Shown here: positions 1 through 9,015 of the stretch, one piece after another
Position numbering within the stretch: position 1 is the first letter of the stretch
How the letters are laid out: each line of letters opens with the position of its first letter
Assembly: GCA_017515325.1 (NCBI GenBank)
Contig: JAFWGA010000018.1
Coordinates: forward strand, 62,001-126,000
Source of the DNA: Blautia sp.
GTDB lineage: Bacteria; Bacillota; Clostridia; Lachnospirales; Lachnospiraceae
Reading direction: 5' to 3'
DNA: 64,000 nucleotides
Position numbers and translations under genes: made by a program
Notes under the pieces: generated by a model
Told to the model about the DNA's origin: nothing
The model's input: only the letters and a program-made list of their open reading frames with translations
Databases searched by the model: none

Positions 1-2
1 AA

Positions 3-1928
3 AATATGCCTTTAAATACCTTGCGGGATATAGCGAAGAAGAGGGGAATGAGGGGGATTTCGGCTCTGCGGAAAACCCTGTTGATTGAACGTCTGGCTCA
101 GATGGATGAAGAGGCAGCATCGGCAGAACCCATAGCGGAGGAGAAGACTCTGGTTTTAAACGAAACTGTTTCCGGCCCCAAAAACCTCACTGCAAATGAA
201 GCAGTGAAGGAGGAAAGAACGCAGGTTTCTCCGCTTCGCAGTAATCAAGGACAGGAAAAGGGGGAGGCTTTGCCGTCCCGCGGTTATCAGGGGCAGGAAA
301 AGGGGGAGACTCTGCCGCCCCGCGGTTATCAGGGGCAGGAAAGGGGAGAGACTCTGTCATCCCGCGGCTATCAGGGGCAGGAAAAAGCAGAACCCTTGCA
401 GCCACGCAGTAATCAAGGGCAGGAAAGCTCTCAGCCTCGCAGCTTTCAGAGCCAGGAACGGTCGGATTCCCAGCAGGGACGAATCCCGCAGCAAGACGGC
501 AGGATTCCTTCGGGACAGGGAATGTACCGTACTCCTGTCAGGAACTACCGGCCACAGGGAAGGCCAGTGGGACAGCGCACGGATGGATTCAGCAACCGTG
601 TCTATCGTCAGACTCGCGAAGAGAATGCCGGTGGAGCAGACATGGGGCAGCGTAATATCGGGCGCGATCTGGCAGAGAATTATTCTTCAGCTGCTTCTTC
701 TTACAGTAGTGATACCGTACCGGTTCAGTCCATGACTCTTTCCGGTTATTCCAATGACCGCAATAACAGTGATCTTCCGGCGGAGAATCTGGCTGAGCTG
801 GACAGCGGTCAGATGGCTAACGGAATCCTGGAGGTCATGCCGGATGGTTTCGGATTTATCCGCAGCTCAAACTACCTCCCGGGGGATAATGATATCTATG
901 TTGCCCCCTCCCAGATCCGCAGATTTAATCTCAGGACAGGAGATATTGTTCAGGGAAACATTCGGATCAAGACCCAGGGAGAAAAGTTCAGTGCTCTGTT
1001 GTATGTTACTTCTCTGAACGGCTTTCCGCCCAGCGAGGGGCAGAACCGCTATCTGTTTGAGAATATGACCCCTGTTTTTCCCAATGAAAGACTGATTATG
1101 GAACGGCCCAACGGCACAAATGCTATGCGGGTCCTGGATCTGATCAGTCCGATCGGAAAAGGCCAGCGTGGCATGATTGTTTCCCCGCCAAAGGCAGGAA
1201 AGACCACTTTACTGAAAGACGTAGCAAAATCCATTACCCGGAATAATCCGGAAATGAAGCTTATTATCCTCCTGATCGATGAAAGACCGGAGGAGGTTAC
1301 CGATATCAAAGAAGCGATCCATGGACCAAATGTTGAGGTCATCTACTCTACCTTTGACGAAACGCCGGAGCATCATCGAAGAGTATCTGAGATGGTAATC
1401 GAACGGGCTCGTCGTCTGGTGGAGCACAGGCAGGATGTGATCATTCTTCTGGATTCTATTACCAGGCTTGCAAGGGCATACAACCTTGTCGTTCCGCCGA
1501 GCGGCAGAACTCTTTCCGGCGGCCTGGACCCGGCAGCTTTGCATATGCCGAAACGGTTTTTCGGCGCAGCCAGGAATATGAGGGAGGGCGGAAGCCTGAC
1601 AATTCTGGCCACTGCCTTGGTGGATACCGGCAGCAAGATGGATGATGTCATTTATGAGGAATTCAAAGGGACAGGCAATATGGAGCTTGTTCTCGATCGG
1701 AAGCTGCAGGAAAAAAGAGTATTTCCGGCTATTGATATTCAGAAATCAAGCACCAGGAGAGAGGATCTCCTTCTCAGGAAGGATGAACTGGAGGCGGTAG
1801 ACATCATGCGGAAGGCGTTGAACGGCATGAAGAAGGAGGACGCAGTGGAGCAAATCCTGAACATGTTTGCCCGGACTCGTTCCAATGCGGAATTTGTTCA
1901 GCTCCTCAAAAGACAAAAATTATCCTGA
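3..1928 (+). CDS. rho: Transcription termination factor Rho, 5'-truncated by the window
   Basis: Rho is the hexameric RNA helicase that ends transcription at unstructured C-rich sites. The visible part starts inside the N-terminal Rho_N helical domain, and the frame stays open to the window edge. The first ATG at 6 is probably internal, because family members carry about ten more residues there. A low-complexity Gln/Gly/Glu/Arg insertion (about residues 78-260) follows. Then come the cold-shock RNA-binding domain (about 271-345), the Walker A motif SPPKAGKTT (393-401, counted from the ATG at 6), the Walker B region ending ILLDSITR, and the Q/R-loop region with [10 protein letters not shown]. 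The ATPase core looks intact. A short hairpin near 1936-1953 follows the stop but has no clear T-run. Identification is secure; only the true start is unknown. Confidence 0.97.
   Translation, partial: NMPLNTLRDIAKKRGMRGISALRKTLLIERLAQMDEEAASAEPIAEEKTLVLNETVSGPKNLTANEAVKEERTQVSPLRSNQGQEKGEALPSRGYQGQEKGETLPPRGYQGQERGETLSSRGYQGQEKAEPLQPRSNQGQESSQPRSFQSQERSDSQQGRIPQQDGRIPSGQGMYRTPVRNYRPQGRPVGQRTDGFSNRVYRQTREENAGGADMGQRNIGRDLAENYSSAASSYSSDTVPVQSMTLSGYSNDRNNSDLPAENLAELDSGQMANGILEVMPDGFGFIRSSNYLPGDNDIYVAPSQIRRFNLRTGDIVQGNIRIKTQGEKFSALLYVTSLNGFPPSEGQNRYLFENMTPVFPNERLIMERPNGTNAMRVLDLISPIGKGQRGMIVSPPKAGKTTLLKDVAKSITRNNPEMKLIILLIDERPEEVTDIKEAIHGPNVEVIYSTFDETPEHHRRVSEMVIERARRLVEHRQDVIILLDSITRLARAYNLVVPPSGRTLSGGLDPAALHMPKRFFGAARNMREGGSLTILATALVDTGSKMDDVIYEEFKGTGNMELVLDRKLQEKRVFPAIDIQKSSTRREDLLLRKDELEAVDIMRKALNGMKKEDAVEQILNMFARTRSNAEFVQLLKRQKLS
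237..473 (+). repeat. In-frame 42-bp tandem repeats in rho
   Basis: Four 14-codon units (237-278, 279-320, 321-362, 363-404) of the type [14 protein letters not shown] are followed by two shorter degenerate units (405-437, 438-473). The repeats are rich in Gln, Gly, Glu and Arg, lie between the Rho_N and RNA-binding domains, and keep the frame. Unit number could vary between strains by slippage. Confidence 0.9.
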
Positions 1929-1994
1929 ACGATTTATCCAGTGCCGTCTGGATCTGTTATCTGTACACAGTTCCTAAATTCCCGGAAAAAATTC

Positions 1995-2023
1995 TTGCAT
2001 TCGAAAAATGACTATGGTATACT
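1995..2023 (+). promoter_or_regulatory. Sigma-A-type promoter of rpmE
   Basis: The -35 TTGCAT (1995-2000) and -10 TATACT (2018-2023) are separated by 17 bases. Transcription would start near 2030, leaving a leader of about 98 bases before the rpmE ATG. The leader contains a GGGCC-TTT-GGCCC hairpin (2081-2093). Confidence 0.75.
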
Positions 2024-2127
2024 TTTAAAGCTGTGTGTTGATAACTACCTGACGGGCAAGGCTTTTTCTGGTTCAGGTTTGGGCCTTTGGCCCCAGCAGG
2101 ATGATATAAGATAAAAGAGGTGAGAAA

Positions 2128-2334
2128 ATGAAAGAAGGAATCCATCCCAATTATCAGCAGGCTACCGTCACATGTAACTGTGGCAATACTTTTACGACCG
2201 GCTCAACGAAGAAGGATATTCACGTCGAAATCTGCTCGAAATGCCATCCGTTTTATACCGGTCAGCAGAAGGCAACGATGGCACGTGGCCGTATTGATAA
2301 GTTCAATCGTAAATATGGCCTTAACAATAATTGA
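2128..2334 (+). CDS. rpmE: 50S ribosomal protein L31 (zinc-binding form)
   Basis: L31 is a small protein of the large subunit that bridges to the small subunit. The 68-residue length and the opening [10 protein letters not shown] fit the family. Cys16, Cys18, Cys36 and Cys39 are present, so this is the zinc-containing (C+) paralogue, whose zinc can serve as a reserve in other bacteria. The start is set by an AGGTGAG ribosome binding site just upstream. The gene has its own promoter and a strong terminator, so it appears to be a separate transcription unit between rho and the DUF1385 gene. Confidence 0.97.
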   Translation: MKEGIHPNYQQATVTCNCGNTFTTGSTKKDIHVEICSKCHPFYTGQQKATMARGRIDKFNRKYGLNNN

Positions 2335-2353
2335 GAATTTTGAGAAACCGGAA

Positions 2354-2382
2354 GGCTGGGGTATTCATATCTCAGCCTTTTT
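2354..2382 (+). terminator. Rho-independent terminator of rpmE
   Basis: GGCTGGGG pairs with TCTCAGCC (two G-T pairs), with further pairing toward the loop, and TTTTT follows. Confidence 0.85.
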
Positions 2383-2390
2383 CCTGTTAT

Positions 2391-2475
2391 GGCAGGGGCG
2401 CCGAAGGAAGATGTCACCTGACGGTGACCGGCGCCCCGCCTTGGGGTAGAGAGCCGGCTTCGCCTCCCTCTCCCC
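2391..2475. repeat. R1 intergenic repeat, copy A (two hairpins)
   Basis: The first hairpin (2391-2440) has an outer stem GGCaGGGGCGCC / GGCGCCCCGCC with one bulged A, and an inner stem GTCACC / GGTGAC. A second hairpin (2443-2475) pairs GGGGtAGAG with CTCTCCCC. The same architecture recurs at 32714-32797, and a shorter relative lies at 16118-16150. All three begin with TTATGGCAGG. A TATAAT at 2476-2481 directly follows the second hairpin, but no -35 was found. Confidence 0.85.
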
Positions 2476-2514
2476 TATAATGGTAAGCGAAGCGATCAGA
2501 AAGAAAGGAAATAT

Positions 2515-3555
2515 ATGAAGCCATCGAATATTGGCGGTCAGGCAGTCATGGAAGGAATCATGATGCGCCATAAGGATCGATATGCAGTCGGTGTGCGCCG
2601 TCCTGATCAAGAGATAGAACTAAAGGTAGACGATTTTAAGAGTGTGTTTGGCAGCTCCCCGTTTCTGAAAAAGCCTTTGATCCGTGGCGTGGTCAGTTTT
2701 GTAGATTCTCTGGTGACGGGAATGAAATGCCTGATGTTTTCCGCGGAGATCGCGGGGGACGAGGAGGATGAAGAGGAAAAAAAGGTGAATGCTTCTCTAT
2801 CGGAGGAGGAGCTTAAGAAGAAAAAGGCGAAAGAGGACAGACAGTTCCAGTGGCTTTTGACCATAACCGTTGCCATAGCAGTGGTTCTTTCTATTCTGCT
2901 TTTCATGTTCCTCCCCTATATGTTAGCCAGCCTCCTCAGAAAGGTAGGGGCGAGCGAGTTCCTGGTTACAGTGGCGGAAGCTTTTGTTAAGCTTGCCTTG
3001 TTTATCGGCTATATGGTTTTGATCTCTCGAATGAAAGATATTCAAAGAACCTTCATGTACCATGGGGCAGAGCATAAATGCATCAACTGTGTGGAAAACG
3101 GTCTGCCGCTGACAGTGGAAAATGTGATGAAGAGCTCCCGCAAGCACAGAAGATGCGGAACCAGCTTCCTTTTCCTGGTTATGCTGGTGAGTATTTTTCT
3201 TCATTTTGTTTTTGTTCTGGTTCCTTCGTATCCGGCCAGGCTATTTGGCCGCTTGCTCATGGTTCCTGTTGTGGCCGGAGTTTCTTATGAGATCATTCAG
3301 TGGGCAGGCAGGACAAACAGCCGTTTTGCCCTCATCGTGAGCCAACCGGGACTGGCCCTGCAGAGACTGACGACAAAGGAACCGACTCCGGATATGGCAG
3401 AGGTCGCCATAGCCGCAGTGGAGGCGGTATTTGACTGGCGTAGCTATCTGAAAGAAGAGTTTGGGCTGAAGGATGAGGACATGCCTTCTGCTCCATCAGC
3501 CCGCCAAGAGCAAGAGGGAAATGAGGGCGCTTCATCGGAAGCGAAAACGGCTTGA
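2515..3555 (+). CDS. DUF1385 integral membrane protein (YqhQ-like)
   Basis: This is a 346-residue member of the DUF1385 family (B. subtilis YqhQ), whose biochemical role is not established. It opens with the family signature NIGGQAVMEGIMMR. A charged Lys/Glu-rich stretch (about 80-115) precedes at least four hydrophobic segments. The conserved MYHGAEHKCINC motif and RRCGTSF lie in the second half, and their His and Cys residues suggest metal or active-site chemistry, which is inference. The C-terminal tail is polar. The stop overlaps the first possible prmC start, so translational coupling is likely. The rpmE-DUF1385-prmC-prfA order is common in Clostridia. Confidence 0.9.
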   Translation: MKPSNIGGQAVMEGIMMRHKDRYAVGVRRPDQEIELKVDDFKSVFGSSPFLKKPLIRGVVSFVDSLVTGMKCLMFSAEIAGDEEDEEEKKVNASLSEEELKKKKAKEDRQFQWLLTITVAIAVVLSILLFMFLPYMLASLLRKVGASEFLVTVAEAFVKLALFIGYMVLISRMKDIQRTFMYHGAEHKCINCVENGLPLTVENVMKSSRKHRRCGTSFLFLVMLVSIFLHFVFVLVPSYPARLFGRLLMVPVVAGVSYEIIQWAGRTNSRFALIVSQPGLALQRLTTKEPTPDMAEVAIAAVEAVFDWRSYLKEEFGLKDEDMPSAPSARQEQEGNEGASSEAKTA

Positions 3556-4478
3556 AGGCAGAGGAAGCAAAGGCTTTGCCTAAAGCATTCAAGCAAGTCT
3601 GCGGCGGCACCTTGGACAGTCTGAACCGTCAGGGACGCATTCTGTTGAGCGATGCCGGGATTGAGGATGCGGCTGTGGACACTTTTCTGATTATGGAAAA
3701 GCATTTGCATATCGACCGGGCTTATCTGTATGCTCATCCGGAAGAAGAGGTTTCAGAGAAGAAGGCGGAAAAGATACGAGAGGATTTGCTCAGACGCGCC
3801 TCGCGCATCCCTTTGCAGCATATTACAGGGGAGACATATTTTTTCGGGCATCGTTTCCGGGTCTCTCATGACGTCCTGATTCCCAGACAGGAGACGGAGC
3901 TTCTTGTGGAAGAGGCTTTGGCCAGACTGGGAGCCCGGGATAATGCCTATATCCTGGACATGTGTACCGGCTCAGGCTGTATTCTGTGCAGTGTTCTGGC
4001 AGAAAGAACCATGGCCAGAGGAGTAGGCGTGGATATCAGCGGTGCAGCCCTTGCCGTGGCCAGGGAAAATACCAGAGATCTGGGAGTGGCAGAAAGGACG
4101 GTCCTTGTTCAGGGCGATCTTTTTGAAGGGGCATTTTTCGAGACATGTGAAAAGGGCTGCTTCGACATGATTCTTTCCAATCCTCCTTATATTCCAACGG
4201 ATCAGATCGGGAACCTGATGGAGGAGGTGTGCTCTCACGACCCCTTCGTTGCCCTGGACGGAGGAGAGGATGGGTTGGATTTTTACCGGCGCCTGTCCAG
4301 GCAATCCCGAACCTATTTGAAACAAGAGGGCTGGTTTTTATGTGAAATCGGTCATGACCAGGCAGCTTCGGTTTCCGGCTTCCTTGAGGAAGCTGGCTTT
4401 TCAGATATCATGCTCCGCAAAGATTACAGTGGTCAGGACCGCCTTTTGGCTGCCCGTTGGCCAGGGGCTGATGACTGA
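3552..4478 (+). CDS. prmC: Peptide chain release factor N5-glutamine methyltransferase
   Basis: PrmC uses S-adenosylmethionine to methylate the Gln of the GGQ motif in release factors, and its substrate RF1 is encoded next door. The N-terminal helical domain precedes the methyltransferase fold, with the SAM-binding motif ILDMCTGSGC and the catalytic NPPY (in SNPPYIP). The start is uncertain. TTG at 3552 overlaps the previous stop but lacks a good ribosome binding site, whereas TTG at 3576 has GAGGAAG eight bases upstream and would give 300 residues. No ATG is suitably placed. Function is secure; the start is not. Confidence 0.93.
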   Translation: MKAEEAKALPKAFKQVCGGTLDSLNRQGRILLSDAGIEDAAVDTFLIMEKHLHIDRAYLYAHPEEEVSEKKAEKIREDLLRRASRIPLQHITGETYFFGHRFRVSHDVLIPRQETELLVEEALARLGARDNAYILDMCTGSGCILCSVLAERTMARGVGVDISGAALAVARENTRDLGVAERTVLVQGDLFEGAFFETCEKGCFDMILSNPPYIPTDQIGNLMEEVCSHDPFVALDGGEDGLDFYRRLSRQSRTYLKQEGWFLCEIGHDQAASVSGFLEEAGFSDIMLRKDYSGQDRLLAARWPGADD

Positions 4479-4520
4479 ACAGATGCCATGCCAAACAGTT
4501 CCTGACAGTGGAGGTGTATC

Positions 4521-5600
4521 ATGTTTGACAAACTAGAGGATCTGCTTGTTCGTTTTGAGGAAATCATGGCTGAATTGGCTGAGCCCCAGGTGGCACTCGA
4601 TCCCTCGAGATTCCAGCTTCTGATGAAGGAGCAGAGTGAGCTTCAGCCTATTGCGGATACCTACCAGGACTATAAGAGAAACCGGGAAACGATTGAAGAT
4701 TCCCTCTCCATGCTGGATGAGGAAAAGGATGAAGAGATGAGGGCAATGCTGAAGGAGGAGCTGTCCGCAGCCAGGGAAAATGCTTCCCATCTGGAAAATA
4801 AGCTCAAGCTGCTTCTGCTGCCCAGGGATCCTAATGATGAAAAAAACGTCATCGTGGAAATTCGTGCAGGAGCCGGAGGGGATGAGGCCGCCCTGTTTGC
4901 TGCGGAAATCTACAGAATGTACGCAAAATATGCTGAGTCCAGACGATGGAAAACCCAGATGCTGTCGCTGAACGAAAACGGTTTGGGAGGCTTCAAGGAA
5001 GCAACCTTTATGATTCAGGGCAAGGGGGCGTTTTCCCGTCTCAAGTATGAGAGCGGGGTTCACCGTGTTCAGAGAGTTCCTGAGACGGAGTCAGGGGGAA
5101 GGATTCATACCTCCACCTGTACGGTAGCGATCATGCCTGAGGCAGATGAGATCGATTTTCATCTGGACCTGAATGAATGTCGTTTTGATGTCTTCCGTGC
5201 CTCAGGGAACGGAGGACAGTGTGTCAATACCACAGACTCTGCGGTCCGTCTGACCCATATTCCTACAGGGATTGTCATCTCCTGTCAGGATGAAAAATCT
5301 CAGTTGAAAAACAAGGATAAGGCATTGAAGGTGCTGCGCTCCCGACTGTATGAAATGGAGCTGGAAAAAAGACATGATGAGGAAGCCCAGGCCAGAAGAA
5401 GCCAGGTCGGAACGGGAGACAGATCCGAAAAGATCAGAACCTACAATTTCCCGCAGGGGAGGGTTACCGATCACAGGATTCATCTGACCCTGCATCGTCT
5501 GGAAAGCATACTCAACGGTGATCTGGATGAGATCATCGATACACTGACCGCAGCAGATCAGGCAGCAAAGCTCGGTACCTCTCAGGAACTGGCAAGCTGA
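4521..5600 (+). CDS. prfA: Peptide chain release factor 1 (RF1)
   Basis: RF1 reads UAA and UAG and triggers peptide release. The 359-residue length is standard. The codon-recognition PxT motif is PET in RVPETESGG, and the catalytic GGQ is at residues 231-233 in [16 protein letters not shown]. Both match RF1 rather than RF2 (SPF). ATG at 4521 has GGAGGT seven bases upstream. The gene lies 42 bases after prmC and is probably cotranscribed with it. A weak CCGG hairpin plus T-run follows at 5602-5625. Confidence 0.97.
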   Translation: MFDKLEDLLVRFEEIMAELAEPQVALDPSRFQLLMKEQSELQPIADTYQDYKRNRETIEDSLSMLDEEKDEEMRAMLKEELSAARENASHLENKLKLLLLPRDPNDEKNVIVEIRAGAGGDEAALFAAEIYRMYAKYAESRRWKTQMLSLNENGLGGFKEATFMIQGKGAFSRLKYESGVHRVQRVPETESGGRIHTSTCTVAIMPEADEIDFHLDLNECRFDVFRASGNGGQCVNTTDSAVRLTHIPTGIVISCQDEKSQLKNKDKALKVLRSRLYEMELEKRHDEEAQARRSQVGTGDRSEKIRTYNFPQGRVTDHRIHLTLHRLESILNGDLDEIIDTLTAADQAAKLGTSQELAS

Positions 5601-5601
5601 C

Positions 5602-5625
5602 CGGACAGATCCCGGATTTTTTGAA
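5602..5625 (+). terminator. Weak terminator candidate after prfA
   Basis: A short CCGG/CCGG stem is followed by ATTTTTTG. The stem is only four pairs, so termination would be partial at best. Confidence 0.35.
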
Positions 5626-5691
5626 TAGGTAGTAATAGCGAAGGATTTGTGACTGAACAGTTGCATAGGCCAGAGCAGGAAGGATATGAAA

Positions 5692-6612
5692 ATGAATAAA
5701 ACGGCACTGGTAGTTATGGCAGCAGGCATAGGCAGCAGATTTGGAAAAGGGGTGAAGCAGCTTACTCCGGTAGGCCCTAATGGGGAGCTGATCATGGACT
5801 ATTCCGTCTATGATGCCCTGGAAGCCGGATTTGACAAGATTGTTTTTATCATTCGCCAGGATCTGGAGGATGAGTTCCGGCGTCTGATCGGAGACAGAGT
5901 GAGCCGGATCGCCGAGACAGTCTATGCTTTTCAGTCCATGGATGATCTTCCTGAAGGGTTCAGAAAGCCGGAGGGAAGAGTAAAGCCCTGGGGAACCGGT
6001 CAGGCTGTTTTGTGTGCCCGCCACGTTTGCGACGAACCCTTTGCCGTTATCAACGCAGATGATTATTATGGCAAAGAAGCATACCGAAAGGTTCATGATT
6101 ATCTGATCTGTGATCATAAAAATGACGAGGGGCTGCTTTCGATCTGTATGGCAGGCTTTCGTCTGAGGAACACGCTCAGCGAAAACGGCAGTGTGACAAG
6201 AGGAATCTGCCATATTGCGGATGGCAGGCTGACGGGGGTCACCGAAACGCATGATATCTATAAAACGGATCAGGGCGCGCAGGCAGCCATGCCGGACGGC
6301 TCTCTGAAAGAACTGGATCCGAATTGCCTTGTCTCTATGAATATGTGGGGATTCACACCATCTTTTATGGAGATATTGGATCATGGATTCACAGATTTTC
6401 TGTCCTCATTGGGAGATAATGCCCTGAAAAAGGAATATCTTCTGCCGGTGTTGATCGATCAGCTGATTCGGGAAGGAAAGGCAAAGGTCGATGTGCTGGA
6501 GACGATGGATTCCTGGTTTGGCGTAACCTATCAGGAGGACAGGGAGACTGTCATGAAAGCCTTTGAAAGGCTGACCCGGGAGGGGGTTTATCCGGAAAAG
6601 CTTTATGCCTGA
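5692..6612 (+). CDS. Nucleotidyltransferase family protein (sugar-phosphate NTP transferase)
   Basis: This 306-residue protein has the N-terminal GT-A nucleotidyltransferase signature MAAGIGSRFGKG and an internal INADDYYG metal-site motif. It probably activates a sugar or polyol phosphate with NTP, but the substrate cannot be read from sequence. ATG at 5692 is preferred over 5686, because AGGAAGG lies eight bases from the former and only two from the latter. The C-terminal half (YQEDRETVMKAFERLT) resembles UTP-sugar uridylyltransferase-like proteins. The next gene begins within 35 bases, so an operon is likely. A GACTGAACAGTT palindromic word lies about 35 bases upstream and recurs inverted before rpe. 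Confidence 0.8.
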   Translation: MNKTALVVMAAGIGSRFGKGVKQLTPVGPNGELIMDYSVYDALEAGFDKIVFIIRQDLEDEFRRLIGDRVSRIAETVYAFQSMDDLPEGFRKPEGRVKPWGTGQAVLCARHVCDEPFAVINADDYYGKEAYRKVHDYLICDHKNDEGLLSICMAGFRLRNTLSENGSVTRGICHIADGRLTGVTETHDIYKTDQGAQAAMPDGSLKELDPNCLVSMNMWGFTPSFMEILDHGFTDFLSSLGDNALKKEYLLPVLIDQLIREGKAKVDVLETMDSWFGVTYQEDRETVMKAFERLTREGVYPEKLYA

Positions 6613-6646
6613 AATTATGATGCAAGAAGAAAGGGCTGATTGTCGG

Positions 6647-7699
6647 ATGAAGAAAATTCGGCGCATTTTAGCTGCAGTTCTGGGCAGCGTTCTGATGATT
6701 GCCTGTCTGGGGGGATGTGGATTAGAAAGCCGGAAGGTTTTTGATCAGGCAGAAAGGGATTTAAGCCGGGGAAGCTATGAATACGCTCTGGCAGGTTATC
6801 TGGCCAGTATTGAAGCAGAGGACCATGTAGCTCTTTCTCTTAGAGGAGCCGGGATATGTTGTCTGCGTCTGGGAAGGGTTGAGGAAGCAGAGGATTATTT
6901 CACGCAGGCTCTGAATTGTGAGAATGTTGGAAAAACCCTGATCAAGGATATCCTTTGTTATCGGATCACTACCAGACTGATCAGACAAGACCTGGATGCT
7001 GCCATGGGGGATTGCGGTCAGCTGTCCAGACTGGGAGATATGGATGCAGATGGGTATTTCCTTACCGGGAAGACTGCATTGGCAATGAATGTTTACAAGG
7101 AGGCTGCTTCTAATTTCGAACAGGCTTATCTGGCGGATCCAACCTATGAAAGGGCACTCCAGATCTATGAGGTTTACCTGGACGAGGAGATGGAGGCTGA
7201 CGGCACTCATTTCCTGGATCTTGCCCTGGAAAAAGAGGCAAAAACCGCCCAGGATCATCTTGAGCGGGGAAGAATGTATTACTACATGGAGGATTACAAT
7301 AATGCCCGCATCGACCTCATAGAGGCCATGAAGCAGAATAATCTGGAAGCGCAGCTGCTTTTGGGTATGGTTTATCTGGCCAAAGGAGATATTTCCAATT
7401 CCCGGGCTATGTATATCCAGTACATGGAAAAGGGAAAGGCGCCGGGAAGCAGTTACAATGGCCTGGCTATGTGCGATATGGCTGAAGGGCTTTATGATTC
7501 AGCACTGGAGAACATCAAAAAAGGAATCCCTTTGGCTACGACAGAGGAGCTCAAGGGTTTGATGTACAATGAGATGGTCATTTATGAAAAAAAGCTGGAT
7601 TTTGCTTCCGCTTTGAGGAGCGGGGAGGAATACCTTTCCCTGTTTCCGGATGACGAAGAGGCTGCCCGGGAAGTAGCTTTCCTGCGGAGCAGAGTCTGA
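6647..7699 (+). CDS. TPR-repeat lipoprotein
   Basis: This 350-residue protein begins with a lipoprotein signal, a KKIRR n-region then a hydrophobic core, ending in the lipobox LGGC with Cys at about residue 23. ATG at 6647 is chosen because it alone gives a normal signal peptide; an upstream in-frame ATG at 6605 would add 14 odd residues. The mature part is a chain of tetratricopeptide-like helices (for example the segment with DYNNARIDLIEAMKQNN). It should be anchored outside the membrane as a protein-interaction scaffold. The partner is unknown. It is followed by a terminator-like hairpin before hflX. Confidence 0.85.
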   Translation: MKKIRRILAAVLGSVLMIACLGGCGLESRKVFDQAERDLSRGSYEYALAGYLASIEAEDHVALSLRGAGICCLRLGRVEEAEDYFTQALNCENVGKTLIKDILCYRITTRLIRQDLDAAMGDCGQLSRLGDMDADGYFLTGKTALAMNVYKEAASNFEQAYLADPTYERALQIYEVYLDEEMEADGTHFLDLALEKEAKTAQDHLERGRMYYYMEDYNNARIDLIEAMKQNNLEAQLLLGMVYLAKGDISNSRAMYIQYMEKGKAPGSSYNGLAMCDMAEGLYDSALENIKKGIPLATTEELKGLMYNEMVIYEKKLDFASALRSGEEYLSLFPDDEEAAREVAFLRSRV

Positions 7700-7711
7700 G
7701 CGGAACAAGAC

Positions 7712-7750
7712 ATGAAAAGCACTAAATATCCGGAGCAGCCGGGTATTTAG
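7712..7750 (+). other. Possible 12-codon upstream ORF before hflX
   Basis: ATG at 7712 opens a frame reading MKSTKYPEQPGI and stopping with TAG at 7748-7750. The frame lies across both arms of the following hairpin (7720-7752). The ribosome binding site is weak (GCGGAAC). Translation of this frame would keep the hairpin from forming. It may be chance. Confidence 0.3.
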
Positions 7751-7758
7751 TGTTTTTT
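7720..7758 (+). terminator. Terminator or attenuator between the TPR gene and hflX
   Basis: CACTAAATA (7720-7728) pairs perfectly with TATTTAGTG (7744-7752), extended by CCGG/CCGG-type pairing inside, and is followed by TTTTTT. It ends only about ten bases before the hflX ribosome binding site, so hflX expression must come by read-through unless a promoter lies inside the TPR gene. Confidence 0.85.
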
Positions 7759-7785
7759 GGTATCAACAGGAAGAAGAGGTTTATT

Positions 7786-9015
7786 TTGGAAATACAGACA
7801 GAACTGGAAGAGAGGGTAATCCTGGTAGGAGTTCAGCTGGGACAGGATGAAAGTACGGCAGAGTCGCTTCAGGAGCTGGCGGAGCTGGCCAAAACCGCAG
7901 GTGCTGTTCCGGTCGGGACAGTGATCCAGAACAGAGAGCATATTCATCCCGGCAGTTATATCGGTAAGGGCAAAATGGAAGAGGTGAAGGAGCTTCTTTT
8001 TGCGCTGAATGCCAACGGGGTGATCTGTGATGACGAGCTCTCTCCGGCACAGATGAATAACCTGGAACGGGAGCTGGAATGTAAGGTGATGGACAGGACT
8101 CTTCTGATCCTGGATATTTTTGCTCTTCACGCTGTCACCAGCGAGGGGAAAATACAGGTGGAGCTGGCCCAGCTTCGCTATCGGTCTGCCAGGCTGGTTG
8201 GACTAAGGGACTCCCTTTCCCGGCTGGGCGGGGGAATCGGAACAAGAGGACCGGGAGAAAAAAAGCTGGAAACCGACAGGAGACTGATCCGTGCCAGAAT
8301 ATCCCGTCTGAAGGAGGAGCTGGAGGATGTAGAGCGACACAGACAGCTGCTTCGCTCCCACAGGGATGCAGGGATGAGAAAAACTGCTGCCATCGTCGGA
8401 TATACCAATGCGGGAAAATCCACCTTGCTGAATACGCTGACCGGAGCAGGAGTGGTCTCAGAGGATAAACTGTTTGCGACCCTGGATCCTACGACACGGA
8501 TACTGGAGCTGGAGGATTCCCAGCAGATTCTTCTGACCGATACCGTGGGCTTTATCCGCAAGCTTCCGCATCACCTGGTGGAGGCCTTCAAAAGTACCTT
8601 AGAGGAGGCAAAATACGCGGACTACATCATCCATGTAGTGGATGCCGCGAACCCACAGGCCGAGCTGCAAATGCAGGTGGTATATGAAACGCTCCGGGAA
8701 CTGGGAGCGGTGGGGAAGCCGGTGATCACACTTATGAACAAACAGGATCTGGCAGTGGAGGAGCTCAGGGACAGCCAGGCAGATTATATCCTGCGAATCA
8801 GCGCAAAGACAGGACAGGGACTTGACGATCTGAAAGACCTCCTGGAAAAGCTTCTGTCGGATGGGCTGATTCTGATCGAGAGGCTCTACCCATATGCGGA
8901 GGCGGGAAAGGTAGCACTGATCCGGGAATACGGCCAGCTTCTTTCAGAAGAGTACCAGGCAGACGGAATCGCTGTCCGTGCCAGGATACCCCGGGAAATC
9001 TATGGGAAAATCTGA
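7786..9015 (+). CDS. hflX: Ribosome-associated GTPase HflX
   Basis: HflX is a GTPase that splits stalled 70S ribosomes and in several Firmicutes protects from heat or antibiotics. The N-terminal HflX domain is followed by the glycine-rich GGGIGTRGPGEKKLE linker, then the G domain with G1 VGYTNAGKST, G3 DTVGFI and G4 NKQD. TTG at 7786 is chosen as start, because AGAGG lies six bases upstream. An in-frame GTG at 7750 sits inside the terminator hairpin and is not credible. The product is 409 residues, about usual length. The close upstream hairpin suggests attenuation control. Confidence 0.95.
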   Translation: MEIQTELEERVILVGVQLGQDESTAESLQELAELAKTAGAVPVGTVIQNREHIHPGSYIGKGKMEEVKELLFALNANGVICDDELSPAQMNNLERELECKVMDRTLLILDIFALHAVTSEGKIQVELAQLRYRSARLVGLRDSLSRLGGGIGTRGPGEKKLETDRRLIRARISRLKEELEDVERHRQLLRSHRDAGMRKTAAIVGYTNAGKSTLLNTLTGAGVVSEDKLFATLDPTTRILELEDSQQILLTDTVGFIRKLPHHLVEAFKSTLEEAKYADYIIHVVDAANPQAELQMQVVYETLRELGAVGKPVITLMNKQDLAVEELRDSQADYILRISAKTGQGLDDLKDLLEKLLSDGLILIERLYPYAEAGKVALIREYGQLLSEEYQADGIAVRARIPREIYGKI

